From Hsuehochloa calcarea (Eukaryota; Streptophyta; Magnoliopsida; Poales; Poaceae), in the NCBI GenBank assembly GCA_036346395.1, contig CM070615.1:3477534-3541533 (forward strand): a stretch of 64,000 nucleotides of DNA. The letters are read 5' to 3'. The position numbers and the translations under genes are program-made. Positions 1-12,499 of the stretch are shown here, one piece after another. Within the stretch, counting starts at the first letter, position 1. The number at the start of each line of letters is the position of its first letter. The notes below the pieces were generated by a model. It had not been told where the DNA came from. It made no database searches and saw only the letters and a program-made list of their open reading frames with translations.

Positions 1-589
1 TTTGTACCTATGATGTGTAAGTGATGGATATATCTATTGTAGACTAGATCTCATCTATCTTGGTACCTTTTATTGCAAGTTCTTGAGTTTGCCCGCTTTT
101 AGTGGAAAAAGGGTGATTTAGGTGTTTGCTCTTAAGGCTTTTGGCTTAACGTTTGATGTGATTAATGGTACTAGGACATATATGAACCCATCCTTAGCCA
201 TCTTGAATTGACTCCTCATAGAAGCTCCTAATTATTGTTTTCGTTTTGGCATGGTTTTAGTGCCACCTTCACTCAAACGAATTTTTTTTGGAACTTTGGC
301 AATGATTGTCAAGATATTTGATTAGAATGGGTTCTTGATATCCTAGAGAAGGTGTGTTTTAAGTTTGATGATCAAAAGTTGGATCAATTTGTGATTTTAA
401 AATCATGCTAAAATTCAATTTCTGTGTTGATTTTTACTATTTACCGATCCGATCACACTGTTCACTAATGCGACCGGTCCAGTGGGGATTTGACATGTTT
501 TGATCTTTTTGTTGTCTTATTTTTGTTTGAATGATTATATTTGATCTTCATAGTTCCACGTATCTATTGGAGTGGAAAAATATATACCC
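1..589. other. AT-rich DNA without a recognisable gene
   Basis: No open frame of useful length or conserved motif is visible. The stretch ends where a LINE endonuclease begins, so part of it may be the decayed N-terminal side of that LINE ORF2. This is inference only. Confidence 0.4.
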
Positions 590-1144
590 TAGTTGCAATA
601 GTTCACCTGGCATAGATCACCTCCTAGGGGTAGATCTGGTGGTCTCCTGATTGGAGTAAACATGCTGAATTTTGACATAGGTGAGATTGATAAAGATTAC
701 CATGTGAGGATGCTGCTTCAAACAAAAATGTTGGTTTCAAATGGAACCTAATAGTGGTTTATGGAGCAGCCCAAGTAGATCCTAAAGAGCCTTTCTTGGT
801 TGAACTGGCTCAAACTTGCCAAAAAAAAATCATATCCTCATGCGTGGTGATTTTAATATCACAGGAGAGATGAGGGGGGAAAAAGCCTGGAGGAAGCAGC
901 AAATGGAGTTTCATGTTTAATGCGATAATTGAGACACACGGTTTAAAGGAGATTGTTATGATTGGGACACAATATACCTGGGCCAATACCTAGGATAATC
1001 CAACTTATGAGAAACTAGATAGGGTGTTGGTAAGCCCTGCTTGGGAAATAAAATTCCCTTGTCATAGTTAAAGCTTTGCAAAGGGCCCTGTCAGATCATG
1101 TGCCTTTGTTGCTTGAAACTGGTGACCAGATAAAGAGAGATCTA
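590..1144 (+). mobile_element. LINE (non-LTR retrotransposon) endonuclease fragment, decayed
   Basis: Broken frames on the plus strand read like the apurinic endonuclease domain of plant L1-type LINE ORF2. In order they show GGLLIGVN, VVYGAAQVDPKEPFLVEL, RGDFNI (the endonuclease GDFN motif), then a stretch resembling the family signature around 'YTWAN...PTYEKLDRVL', and lastly ALSDHVPLLL, which matches the conserved SDH/PLL end of the domain. Frame changes and stops break it several times, so it is a dead fragment. Reverse transcriptase is absent: the sequence is cut at about 1145 by an LTR. The family call is firm, the edges approximate. Confidence 0.75.
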
Positions 1145-2407
1145 TGTCAGAATGGGGCAATTCCCTTCTAAAAATCTTAACTTTCAGTATGGTTAACCAA
1201 ATTTTGTGATCTTAATCCCCTAGAAAGCTTACAAATTTTCCCACAAAAATTTTGTTGGCAAGATTCCCATATTCTGCCTTCTACTGCCCCTACTAAACAG
1301 GTTAAGCAACCTATTAAATCTCGTCAAAAGTTCTGGACAGCGAAACTAAAACTTACGTAACTTCCAGTACAGACCACCAAAAAATGTGATCGGTAGCTCT
1401 TTGGAAAACCTACGCTAATATCTACAACTTTAGTGTTGGTGCAATCCTTTAAAAAATTTATTATCTAACTCCTATTGACCAATTTCTACGATCTGTTAGA
1501 ATCTCGATAGAAACCTAAAACTGCAACAATGCAAAATTCATAACTCGAGATCCCCCACTCTAAATTAAGTGATCCAGGACTCTATGGAAATATAATAAAA
1601 TTATCTACAATAAACTAGTTGGTGAGATTCTCTAATTTTGCCATTAACATGATCTAATATACAATTGAAAACTTAAAGTCAGAACCTGACGATTTGAAAG
1701 AACAACACACAATAAAAATCCGTATCTTTTGAATGGATTATCCAAAATTTATGATCTTTATCAATCTGAAAAGCTAATAAAATTTCCCACGAAAGTTGTG
1801 TTGGGAGACTCCCCTGAATCGGCCATTATATAAGTGTAATATATTAAACAAGGCGACTGCTGTAATCTCGGTAGAATCTCTGGACAGCAGTAAAGAATCT
1901 GACGTATCTCCCAAACCACAACTCCGAATTGGGTGATCTCAAACTCTATGAAAATATGAGAACAAACTCCACAAATCTCTAGGAGATCCTAACCTCAAAT
2001 TCGGAATTTAACTATGCGAAAACTGATGAGCATGCAGAGTACAGATTACTGATTCTAATCGTAGTAGTTCAGAAATTCTCTAGTCAATAGCAATCAAGGA
2101 TCAAATCTGCTCCAAACAGCGTGGACGAGGCACCAATGGAGGGGAGTGACGCCGGGAGGTTGCTGGTCATGGGGAAGGCGGCCTTGAGGGAGGTGGAGGC
2201 GCAAGGAGAGGGGAGAGGGGGAATAGGGGTGGCGGCCACAAGAGGGAGGTGGCTAGGGTTTTGGGGGAGGGTGGCCAGCCCCCACTTGGGCTTCCTGGGC
2301 CGTGGCCCGAGGCCCAGGTTGGCGGATTTTCACAGAAAAACCCTTTAACAAAAATTTATTCCCTATTTTGTTTGTTTTTCCTTTTTAGAAATTTTCGGGG
2401 TATTACA
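1145..2407 (-). mobile_element. Ty3/gypsy LTR, minus orientation (3' LTR)
   Basis: On the minus strand the block starts with TGTAATACCCC at 2407, directly after a purine-rich tract (AAGGGGGTAGAA, 2408-2420), the usual order of polypurine tract and 3' LTR. It also holds a CT-rich leader-like stretch with CAAAACCCTAGCC (about 2250-2285), common in grass gypsy LTRs. The far end is set at 1145, where a TG/CA edge meets the LINE fragment; this edge is a best guess. The neighbouring pol remnant is in the matching orientation. No second LTR or target duplication is visible. Confidence 0.6.
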
Positions 2408-2930
2408 TTCTACCCCCTTAACAGAATTTGGCCCCGAATCTAAACACCGGTCTGTACGAAAGAAAACTACGACTGGAAATTAATGACAACCACACTTACC
2501 CGCTGCGAACAAATCCGAATACTGTTCATGCAGGTGAGACTTCAGTTCCCATGTCGATTCCCGCTCATTCTCATGCGACCATGGGACCTCGACGGATACC
2601 AACGTCTTATGCATAAAAGCTTGTTCCGACCTCTCCAGTATACATACCGGACGAGACTCGGACATGAGGTCTTATCGCTGATCAACGGCTCTAACAAAAC
2701 CTCAAAACTCTGGATCTCCTAGATACTCATTCCTCACCAGGACATATTAGACATTGCGTACTCTGCGTATGGACCCCACGGGGTCCTAGCGATACACCAT
2801 ATTCCAAAATTGCCCGCAATCGTCGAAAATAACCAATGTACCTTGGGCCAACTTGCCCTTGGCCACCTAAACACACAACATGCACAAAACACACAGAACT
2901 ATCGTCCCACTTCTCAAATGATCTCTTCAT
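2408..2930 (-). pseudogene. Ty3/gypsy pol 3' end: integrase tail and chromodomain remnant
   Basis: On the minus strand, 2727-2930 contains a decayed match to the integrase C-terminus of chromoviruses (the PRYIG-F motif, seen as GPRYIGYF). The minus frame 2480-2665 reads like the chromodomain tail, with ILERSEQ, VPWSHENERESTWELKS and HEQYSDLF. Order and strand agree with the 3' LTR at 1145-2407. Frames do not join, so it is not functional. The clade (chromovirus, Tekay/Del-like) is inferred from the chromodomain-type tail. RT and protease are not recognised further right. Confidence 0.6.
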
Positions 2931-4700
2931 CTAATAAGGAGCAATTCCTCTAGCCAGGAACATACAACAGAACTCGTTACCAAAAGAGTCAAATCTGGAA
3001 TTGAAGATTCATCACAAAATATTTTCACTTCCCAAGTGGGCAGTTTGCAAACAAATGTCGCGAAAGCCAAATGAGAAATCATTCGAATGTCCAAATCCAA
3101 CACTTTTTTTCCTGGATCGGAAAGGACCACCATGCTAACATAAAACCAACACAAATTGTAAATGTCCACTGTCATAAACACATAGCTCAAACAATAATCA
3201 AGGGGGTGTTTCATTACTCGAGGAAACACTCTTTTCTCAATTTCTCTCTTAGAAATAAAATTTCTCTCAAATTATAGAATTCCATTTCATCCATATCACA
3301 CTATCTAATTTCTCTTAAATTGGCAACCTCAACGCTATGCTCAAACCGAATTCATCATCCATACCTTTGTAGAGAAGCACTAATGACTTCCACAAAAACA
3401 TACTCTAGCCAAGTCCTCTATTGACGGAGTTATTTGACAGATGACTTCCAAATGCATCCCAAAATTGATCTTCACATATAAACACGTTACCTCAATCCTT
3501 TAAGATTGAAATACTTTGATTTCACCTCATACATTCCTATGTGCTTCATCAAAAGAGTTCTATCAATGATCATTCCACTGTTCAAAATCCACCCTTATTA
3601 TACTTCTTCTACACATTATCATTGGGCGATCAAAGTCCTAGCATAAAAAATACAAAAGCCAATTTCAACCTCCAAGACTCCTACAACAAGGTTCTCGTAT
3701 AAAAGATCGAGTAATCCTCAGATTCATTCACTAAAATTCCCACATTCCAAACATACTCAATCATTACCATTCGCATATAAATATTTTCTCGACCAAATTA
3801 TCTTTTAGAAGAATTCTATCTCCCAGAAGGTTATTCATTAAAGTCAGGGCATACCTGCCGACATCTCAACACTCCTTATTATCCCATTAATTGACATTAC
3901 GATTAGATTACTTCACTAATCCTACTCTCATTAAATTACACCGTCATATTTTGCCTATACAACTTGACAAATTACCCAATCGCGGTACACTGAAAAACTG
4001 ACCAAGTTTTCTATGGTTTCAACAATTCTAATGTTCCACTCAACATGGACAAATGATCTTTGACCGCAAACCACTATAGGTTCTATTAGTTACAATATTG
4101 TCATCGGTTTAGCCCTAAAGACAAAACTTTTTATTTAAGTCAAACACTCTCCGAGTATTACTCCAAGAAATCAACTTATCACTCAATGCATCTCAAACAA
4201 ATTGACACCCAAAGTTTCACAAAATCATTCACTTGACTACCACCAATCAGTTGTCACCATACCCTCTATGAGGTTTGTAAAATAATCCATTATTCCTTTA
4301 TCAAAGAAGAGGCAAATAACAATAATGATTTCAGCATTTAGAAAAATATTTACCATTCACAGCAAACACAAGACCAAGATAAATTGTCAATTAGCAATGA
4401 ACTCGGAAAGCAAGAGATGAGACCACAAAAAGGGCGCAAGTCCCACCAGAAGAGAATATCAAATTTCAACCAATAAAATAAAGCATTGCTTTTGAAACTT
4501 GAAGAACTCTTATTCTAGCTACCAATTTATAGCTACCAATTTTAACTCATAGAAAAAAAATACGAAATAAAATATAAGATGAACGATGATATTCGTAATA
4601 TGCGCTCCGATTTCACCAACACATAGCATAACAGCATCAAGCCCAGCTCACACATGACTACGCGAGTGCAATTCGTATACAACCTGGGCCTCAACCAGGC
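2931..4700. other. Intergenic DNA, probably decayed retrotransposon
   Basis: There is no reliable coding frame in this AT-rich stretch. Because it follows the 3' end of a minus-strand gypsy pol, it probably holds decayed internal retrotransposon sequence, but I cannot assign domains. It ends at the DCP1 promoter region, where GC content rises from about 4680. Confidence 0.35.
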
Positions 4701-4934
4701 CTAGCCTATTCCTGCGTGTCCCAACAAGGCAAACTAGTGGGGCCTATACACCTTACAAGGGGGCCCACCCGTGGGCCCAAGCCCATCTCTCCCATTCCTC
4801 TCCTTCTTCGTGTCCGAGGAGTACAGCACTGTGATTATGATGGTTCCAGTAACATCCTCCTCCCCTACCCGATAGCTGGCTGCTCTCTCGAACTCAGATC
4901 CATCCCACCGTCCCCAGCACGCGGAGACCGAGCG

Positions 4935-7900
4935 ATGCCGCCGCCGCCGCAGAACGGGGGGAAGGTGACGCCGAACCTGGCCATGGACGCCGAGGGCACG
5001 CGCCTGCTCAACCTCACCGTCCTGCAGCGCCTCGACCCCGCCGTCGAGGACATCATCATCACCGCCGCCCATGTCACGCTCTACGACTTCAACATCGACC
5101 TCAATCAGTGGGTGAGCGCGGTTCCTCTCGTCTCGTCCTGTTTCGCGTCACTCGGCTGTGATCCGATCCGATCTTAAGCAACTTTTTTTTCAGAGCCGGA
5201 AGGACGTGGAGGGGTCACTATTCGTGGTGAAGAGGTGAGGCGGGGAGTTTTTTTGGAACGGGGTTTAGGGTTTGGATCGAGGGTTTTTGCGTGTGTCTGG
5301 GGATCTAATTATTACTGGTATGTGTTGGATCGCATGTAGGAACACGCAGCCGAGATTCCAGTTTATCGTCATGAACAGGCGTAACACCGGTACGTGCATC
5401 TGTGATCTAACCTGATGAACTCATCTGTTGGGTGTTGGTTTAGATGTTGCACTGATAGAGCTGATCTGTCGTACACTGGGACCTTTACGTTCTCCTGAAG
5501 CAAATAGGAATATAGGATATTGATCACAATGGAGCATTCCTTTTGGGTCTTGATAAATGTCCTAAATCTTAAGATTAACTTATGCTGAAGTAGATTAAAT
5601 AGAGTAATGAAGCAGATACAGGAAAAAACGCAATGTTATGGTGCATTGAGATCTTCAAATTTCCAACATAGTTTTTTCAACATTTCATTTGATGTGAATT
5701 ATATAGAACTCCTAATTGCTCATGGAATCAATCTTAACATCTGAGAATAACTCATGCAAAGAGGTACGGCAGTGAACAATTTCAGGGATAACAGTGATCA
5801 ATTCGTATCTTACTGCCTGCATTCTTCCCGCTACCTGTTTATTGTGATTTGAACAGCCAAGAACAATTGCAAGTTTTGCCGTGGTTGAACCACGCTTGGC
5901 TTAGTTTTTATTCAGTTGGATGTTTTGACTTTTGAGTGACTTGTCTAGCCAACTGCAGGTCTTTTGTAGTGTCATATCAGGGATCAGAGACAATCCTAGA
6001 ATGCTTAGGATCTTGGAATAGCTCTATGCCTGCGTGCAAGTCTGGCAGGCATGGAGCGATAATTCTTAGTGGATTCATTGGAGAAAGTCCTGGCAGGTAT
6101 CCAGATACCAGTGGGCTAATTCTTGTTAGGAATTGGATTTTGTATAGAGAATGATGTTACCTTTCGCGCGCGCGCATGTACACAAAAAAAAGAAGATGTC
6201 CATGTGAACCCACTATGAACAAGCTGAGTCCACCTCTATGAGTAGCAGAACATATTACGATTTTACATCCTCTTTATTAACCACAGTAGGGTAGGTGTGT
6301 TTTTATAATTTTCATAGTATTTAACATAAGTTGGTTAGGATTTAAGGCTAAAACTGCTAACTTTGTACATCACATCCAGATGTTAAACTGTTTCACTGTA
6401 TAAGTAAATTCATTGGTTTGCTTGATTCCTCATGATTTTTTTGGTCTAAACAGATAATCTTGTGGAGGATCTATTGAGTGATTTTGAATATGAACTTCAG
6501 CCTCCATATTTGTTGTACCGGAATGCTGCACAAGAGGTAAATGGTATCTGGTTTTATAACCAACATGACTGTGAAGCTGTTGCGAGTCTTTTTGGAAGGT
6601 AAGACTTTTCTCCTATCTTTTTTCCTTCATGTTGACAACATTTTTTTTGCTGTGACTAAGGTGTATAATGAAAACTGTACATACGTAACATAATTGGAGT
6701 GGATGACCTGATGTGATTATTCACAATCTGGACAGGCTATAGGACTTCACTTGGGATGGAGATGTTTGAACTTTCTAACTGAAAACTGTTGAATACTCTG
6801 TTTAATATTTTCATTTGACTTGAACATCGAAACATAGATTCCAGGAAAGACAGATTCCATTTTATATAAATTGCCAGAGCCAGAGATAAGCCATGAACTT
6901 ATTTACCTAGTTAGTATTTAGTGTAAAAGCCATTTGATTTTTTACTTTGTTGTTTTAGTACATTCACCAATTTGTAAATCGGTTGTTACAATAGTTGATT
7001 ATGTCCTTTCGGCAGGAAGTAAAACATAATTGTGGTTTCCTTCTGTTCATCTGGCAATAAGAAGTAAATGCAATGATCTGTGCCCTTTAAAGAGGCAATT
7101 TTCCTCTCCAGCAACTGCAATCACTCTCTCCAGAAAATAGAAAAAATGCAATCGTTTGAGCCCTAACAAATGAAATCCCCATATCACACAAAGAGGTGAG
7201 GATATTCCACGATCTTGTAATACTCGAGGTAGGGGTACAGGGCACCATTATCTTGTGATCCTTCGGGAAGGAGGAGGATCATGCTCTTCTAACATTCCAT
7301 GGGATATGAAGATTTTGATCTTTTGACTGACTACATTTTTTTTTGGAAAGGCTTAATACGGTAACCTGACTTGGTGTCATTACTAATGGTACAGTTTTGT
7401 GCAAAAGAAAAAAAGAGACTCTGATTTTTACAATTTGTCTTGTCTCTGCAAATTGTGCTAGCTTTCTATTAGTAATATTCACATGGAACGCGTATGGTAC
7501 GCAAACAGTCTTAGTTTGATATAGTGGAAAGTATGTCAAAATTGTTTTACTTTGGTAGATTTCTGGCATGTGTGTGCATGATTAAGACTGCTTTAGCATA
7601 AACTTTGTTTTATAATGTCCTATGGGCCAAATCCTTGCTTTCTGTTTGGTTCTGAACTATTATATCCAATGATGCCCCTGTAAAAATTATTTATGAAATT
7701 GTATGGACACTTTTACCGAAAATGTGTTTCAATCAATCATTTTCTTGCAGGATACTTAATGCTTATGCCAAAGTGCCTCCAAAACCAAAAGTGCCTACCA
7801 CAAAAAGGTTTTTCCTCTGGATTTCTATATGTGATACACTTGTTTTTTTCTCTTGGATTCAATCACCTAATATTTATTGCATACTGCTTTGCATTTATTT

Positions 7901-8950
7901 ATATATTGGATTTGCTTATGCCGGATTCTTCTGTTGTGCCACAGTGAGTTCGAGGAATTGGAGGCTGTTCCTACACCCGCTGCAATAGATGGTCCCCTTG
8001 AACCCCCGCCATCGTCCACTGATACCTCTGATGAATCGTTGGCCAATTATTTCATTGTGTGTTACTCTTTTAACTTTCTTTTGTTTCATTCTAAAATATT
8101 GTTTCTTCCTTTCGAACATTGTTCATCAATTAATGTATCTTTGCAATAGCTTGGGCTGTGGTCTCAGAAAGTCTGAATTTCCTTGCCTAAGCTCAATAGT
8201 AAATCTTCACTTATCTGGATTCTTAATTCAGTGTCCATTGTAGCATCTTGATTGATACATGTATGCCAGTATAATGCTTCTTGCTGGTCACAGCTGTACA
8301 TATGTTTGTACTACACTGCATTAGTGTCAAACACTGCTGAATTTATGTTTTGAACAAATCTACAGGGCGCTGCTAGCGTTGGGAGTGTATCGAGTGCACC
8401 TATGGCTGGAAGAGCGCATCTGTCCACTGAGTCTGTTGCATCCTCCCACGTACCATTGATCATCCCATCTGCTGCTCCGACACATCAAATGACCCCTCCT
8501 TTAGGTGCTTCATCAGCTCCACCACTGCCCCTCCATGACACTATTGCCCATGCTAGCCGCTCGACAAATCTTGTAACTCCGGCGTTCTTTGCACCTCCAT
8601 CATCCTCTTCCACATCATTGGTGCCACCTGCTTCATCCTTGATGCCTACAACACCACATCTTCATCCAACTACCACATCTGCCCAATGTCGTCCATATGG
8701 TACCCCCCTTCTTCAACCCTTCCCACCACCGACTCCGCCTGCATCCCTTACCCCTGCACACAATGATGGGCCTGTTATTTCAAGGGATAAAGTTAAAGAT
8801 GCCCTCCAGAGACTTGTTCAGGTATGTTTCACATTGAAAAATACATGGTGTAATATTTGTTCTTTCTATGCATTAACTCTTATCTATGCCCAACAGAGCG
8901 ATGATTTCGTCGATTTGGTCTATCGGGAGTTGCAGAATGCACATATATAG
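4935..8950 (+). CDS. DCP1: mRNA-decapping enzyme subunit DCP1, eight exons
   Basis: DCP1 is the EVH1-fold activator of the decapping enzyme DCP2 in cytoplasmic 5'-3' mRNA decay (P-bodies). Exons: 4935-5111, 5194-5234, 5340-5389, 6454-6598, 7751-7807, 7945-8056, 8366-8821, 8897-8950. All introns are GT-AG, phases join, and the product is 363 aa, near the usual plant length. Visible motifs: LLNLTVLQRLDP and ITAAHVTLYDFN (exon 1), RKDVEGSLFVVKRNTQPRFQ (exons 2-3), FIVMNRRNTDN (exons 3-4), PYLLYRNAAQEVNGIWFYN (exon 4), SEFEELEAVP (exon 6), a Pro/Ser/Thr-rich linker (exon 7), and the C-terminal trimerisation helix DDFVDLVYRELQNA (exon 8). The start is the ATG in front of the conserved N-terminus; the frame is open upstream to 4716, but that part looks like leader. 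No obvious TATA box is seen, as often in housekeeping genes. Confidence 0.95.
5390..6453 (+). other. DCP1 intron 3 (1.06 kb)
   Basis: This large intron interrupts the codon for Asp after MNRRNT. It includes a short CG-alternating run followed by an A-rich run (about 6165-6190). Nothing coding or structured is recognised. Intron 4 (6599-7750) is similarly long and without features I can support. Confidence 0.8.
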
Positions 8951-9480
8951 ACTGATTGCTAGTCTTTATGGAGTTTCTGGGTGGGACAAGAGTGCTTGTG
9001 TTCTTTGTGAGTTTTGTATGCTTTAGCCTTTAGTCCTCAAACTTATGTATAGATTTGTCGTGATGCCTTGATGTAGAGTCCTTATAGCAATGGTTGGTAG
9101 TATTTATCTTGTTCTTTCTCTCCATATAACTGTATTATCATGTAGTATTTATGTAATTGAAAACATGGAATTAAAACAGGGCTTGTGTAGCAACGTTAAA
9201 ATATCATCTTTTTCGTGTGATATACTGAGCAATTACCATTTACCACCTCAGTGTCAGGGCTTCGTGGAATATGTTGCTGTAATATTCTTCAGAAATATGT
9301 AGTGGATTTTAGAATAGATTCTTTTGACCTATTGAGTGGCTTCTTACTTTCTTAGGTTCATCCATGTTCACTGGATCTGAAATCAAACGGTAGAGAGAAT
9401 GAGGTGACATGACACTCTTGTGCCTTTTTTGTTGCACTCGGCTTTAGTAAAGCGATAAAACTTTCTTCCATATAATTGAG
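8951..9480 (+). other. DCP1 3' UTR and downstream spacer
   Basis: AT-rich DNA follows the DCP1 stop codon. I cannot place the poly(A) site precisely, and no other gene is visible. Confidence 0.5.
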
Positions 9481-10790
9481 GCAAACTACAGGATATTACA
9501 GTTTCATGTCATCGGCCGTAAGATACTCAAATTTCATATTTTTTGCTGAAAGACTCTACAATTTTGTGACCTTTTGCTTTGGGACACTGTGATTATGATT
9601 TTATCATCTTTTGGCGGAGAGGAGGAATAAAGTATGTGAAATATCCAAATTGCCCTTTTGGTCATTAGCTCGGTCGGACCATATTACATCTGTACCCGAC
9701 CCATCCGTCTCGGTCGACCTCATCCCCTTCACTCGACAGTTAGCAGAGAGAGAACAAAGGAAGCAGAGGGCCATGGCGGATGGTGCACGGCTTCGAGCAG
9801 CATCAGTTCCGACGAGCAGTGGCTTGAGAGGCACATGGCACACGATATTCTGGTGGGGTTTCTGGTGAAGGCGAGGTGAGGTTCAAGATGACAAAAGCAT
9901 GGGGTAGAACATGGCATAGGGAAGATGATGGTGAGGTTGATGATGATGAGCTCACTAGTAGCGACGAAGTCGACGACAGTGGTGGTTCAGACGACAACAA
10001 GGAAGACAACTCGATTTCGACGAACAACTGCAAGAGAATACAATTAACTAGGGATGATGATTGGTAGGAAGGTGGAATACGTTGTGATGCACTTGGGTTC
10101 AATGTAAGCTCACTAGAGAGGGAGGTCGGGCGGCGACCGAGCTCGGGAAGAATGCAAAGGTGCTCGCCAGCGATGGAATCCGATGACGCTGGGAAAAGGA
10201 CGGACGCATGAGCACAGCGTAGGCATGACAAAGCTAGTGGTGGTCTTGGCGTGGTCGAAGATGGCGCGAGGAGTGCTGGTAGTAGTGGTTCATGGCGTGG
10301 TAGAGGAGCTCACAGGTGGCGTTCTCTAGTGATGATGAGACTTGGGCGAGGGCGCAAAGAGGATCACGACATCAAGGCGCTCATGGTGAAGCGATCGGCG
10401 AGGTTAGACTATCAGAGATATGGAGAGGCAGGTTGAGGCGGCACCAGCCTTGGCGAGGTAGCGGAGTGCGTGGACGACACAGCCGCACATTGTGTCAAGG
10501 TAGAGGAAAGGGGTGACAGGGTTGTTGCGGCGTCAGCCTGGGCGAGGTAGCGGAAAGGGGTGGCAGTGGAGGGTAGCCACGTGGATGGCAAGGTCACGGC
10601 CCGAGCCGCTGTCGTTGCGGTAGAAGGTAAAACCGGGTCGAACGAGGAGGTAGAAGGGCATGAGAGCTACAATGGATAATATTATTATAATGATCTTAAT
10701 GTTTAGAGCAAAGAGACAAAACTATAATGTTTTTCGGTGAAGACACGATTTTGGCAAAATTAGCTACGGAACATCGCAATTTTGCCAATT
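9481..10790. mobile_element. Possible Mutator-like element with GC-rich interior
   Basis: A GC-rich interior (9600-10660) is bounded by AT-rich edges that share short matching phrases in inverted orientation: 'caattttgtgacc...gggacac' near 9560-9590 against the reverse complement of 10700-10790, and 'tatccaaattgccctt' (9641-9656) against the reverse complement of 10650-10680. The interior has a short acidic reading frame (9876-10067) but no known domain. The inverted ends are poorly matched, and no target duplication was found. It could instead be ordinary decayed intergenic DNA. Confidence 0.25.
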
Positions 10791-11365
10791 GGGTTTCTTC
10801 TTGCCACTGGTCTTGCCAAGGGAGCGTATGAATTCATTGCCTGCTAGTTATGCGTAATGTTCTGGTGAGACTTGTAGCAAAATCTCAAAAAAAAAAAAAA
10901 AAACGGGTGCCCTCCGTGTTAGTCTGCATAACCTGGTGAGACTGTATGCGGAACTGACGATTTTACATCGATCTATCATGGAACGAAGGAAAGGTTTTTC
11001 CTTCTTGCAAAAAAAAAAAACGGTCTTATTTTAGCTTCATTTTGGTAGATGTCCACACTTGTCAGAAGAAACTGAGCAAATACTACTTACCTCTGAAAAT
11101 ACTCATCAGAAGAATCAGGAAATACTACGATTTCTTGAGCCTGGAAGTCGCATGAACAAACAAATGGCCATGCTAAGACCTTGTAAGTTTCAACAGTATC
11201 TTCTCAATTTTAGTCTTGTTGGTAATTAAGAAGAAAAAGAGAAACTTTTGTTCCGAGCTGCACTGTGCATTGTGACACCCGCCCATATAACCTACGCCGC
11301 GGTCGTATTTACAACCCCTTGTACACAACTTTTTGCGTTGCCCGCGCACACCGGACGTCGTACGG
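10791..11365. other. Intergenic spacer with two poly(A) runs
   Basis: Two long A runs (about 10888-10903 and 11009-11020) are each followed by 'cgg'. Nothing coding is seen. The right end is the 3' flank of the minus-strand F-box gene. Confidence 0.5.
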
Positions 11366-12325
11366 TCACCGGAACGCCAGCATCACCAAGAAACCCACGA
11401 ACGCCGCAGCCCCGACGCCGGAGCAGCAGAGTTCAACGATGCCCTCCCGCCTGGCCTTCCACTCCTTCCTCGCCGTCTTCGCCTTCACGAACTCCTCGTA
11501 CCGCTGCCTCGCCGCCGCCTCCGCGCCACGGCCCTGCCTCGCGCTCGCCATGGCCGCGGCCACCGCGGCCAGCCCGTCCCGGCCGCTCACGCCCTCGGCG
11601 TCCTCAAAGCACAGGCTCACCTCACTGACATGTCCGTAGCGATCGCCGGACGTGACCGCCGTGTCCAGGGCGACGCCGCCGAACACCACGGTGAACCGCG
11701 TAACGGTCTCCCCGGTGAGCCACTTCCGGTCGACGGACACCGGGCGCCGGCTCGAGACGTTCACGGCCCGGCCGATCGCCGGGTCGATCAGTATCCAGCT
11801 TAGCGTCAGTTCGGCCGGCGTGATCGGCGACGGCGCCGAGAAGCCCTCCTGGACGAGCGCGTCGACGCGGAACGGCGAGCCCAGGAACCACGCCGACGAG
11901 GTGTCCGTCTCGACGACGCGAGACATGATGCAGACGCCCTTGTGGTGCAGGTCAACGGCCGAGATGAGCCGGGCGGGGAGGGAGCCCGCGGCCGAGACGT
12001 CGTTTGCCGGCGACGCGGCCGGGAACGGGAACGCGTCGGCGAAGAGCGCCCGGTAGCCGTCGCCGCCGCAGCAGCAGAGGACGTCGCGGACCGACGGCCA
12101 CATGGCGAGGCAGAGCCCGCGCCATGTGTCGTGGTCGGCGGCGAGCTCGTGGAAGCTGGAGCACGCGCACCCGAGCGCGGCCAGCGACGCGCCGTCGAGC
12201 CGGCGGAGCACGAGGGCCAGGACGTCCGTGGGAAGGTCCTCGATGGCCGTCGCAGCGCCGCCGTCCTCGCTGTCGACGAAAGCCGGAGAACTGTTGGCCA
12301 TTGCCTCAGCATGAGCGCTTGCCAT
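11366..12325 (-). CDS. F-box protein with C-terminal membrane segment
   Basis: An intact intronless frame of 319 aa. F-box proteins link target proteins to SKP1-cullin ubiquitin ligases. The F-box lies at about residues 26-75: IEDLPTDVLALVLRRLDGAS, then CSSFHELAADHDTWRGLC and MWPSV. The middle part, with FRVDALVQEGF and LTLSWILIDP, resembles the plant family of probable F-box proteins typified by Arabidopsis At2g27310/At2g36090. A basic, Ala-rich helix (residues about 255-295) precedes a hydrophobic C-terminus (about 298-318), which would anchor it to a membrane. The start is the first ATG; a TATA-like box lies about 150 bp upstream. GC is high throughout, which creates long false frames on other strands. 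The target protein is unknown. Confidence 0.88.
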   Translation of the reverse strand: MASAHAEAMANSSPAFVDSEDGGAATAIEDLPTDVLALVLRRLDGASLAALGCACSSFHELAADHDTWRGLCLAMWPSVRDVLCCCGGDGYRALFADAFPFPAASPANDVSAAGSLPARLISAVDLHHKGVCIMSRVVETDTSSAWFLGSPFRVDALVQEGFSAPSPITPAELTLSWILIDPAIGRAVNVSSRRPVSVDRKWLTGETVTRFTVVFGGVALDTAVTSGDRYGHVSEVSLCFEDAEGVSGRDGLAAVAAAMASARQGRGAEAAARQRYEEFVKAKTARKEWKARREGIVELCCSGVGAAAFVGFLVMLAFR

Positions 12326-12475
12326 GGCCAGAGGATTTGCCGAGCTTGGTATAATATAATATGCAACAATGGTGTAGCTTATTTTCTTGTGGTATATATG
12401 AGCTGCGAATCTGTGACGCTTCTCAAGATCTCGCGGATGTGCTTTGTTTCTTTGGCTTTTGAAGGTAGGTAGTCA

Positions 12476-12485
12476 GTTTATATAC
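12476..12485 (-). promoter_or_regulatory. TATA box of the F-box gene
   Basis: On the minus strand the site reads GTATATAAAC, about 150 bp upstream of the start codon. This allows a leader of about 120 nt. Position and sequence fit a grass core promoter; no expression data are available. Confidence 0.55.
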
Positions 12486-12499
12486 AGTGAGGACAGGAG

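Noticed and set aside
4716..4934. Upstream in-frame ATG that would extend DCP1 by 73 residues
   Set aside because: The extension has no similarity to DCP1 N-termini; the conserved N-terminus starts right after the ATG at 4935.
9803..10231. 142-aa Ser-rich minus frame
   Set aside because: Lies in the possible MULE interior; no domain, and the composition follows the GC-rich repeats.
11806..12369. 187-aa minus frame and several plus frames overlapping the F-box gene
   Set aside because: They are shifted frames in a GC-rich gene with Arg/Pro/Ser-rich, low-complexity content; the 319-aa F-box frame explains the region.
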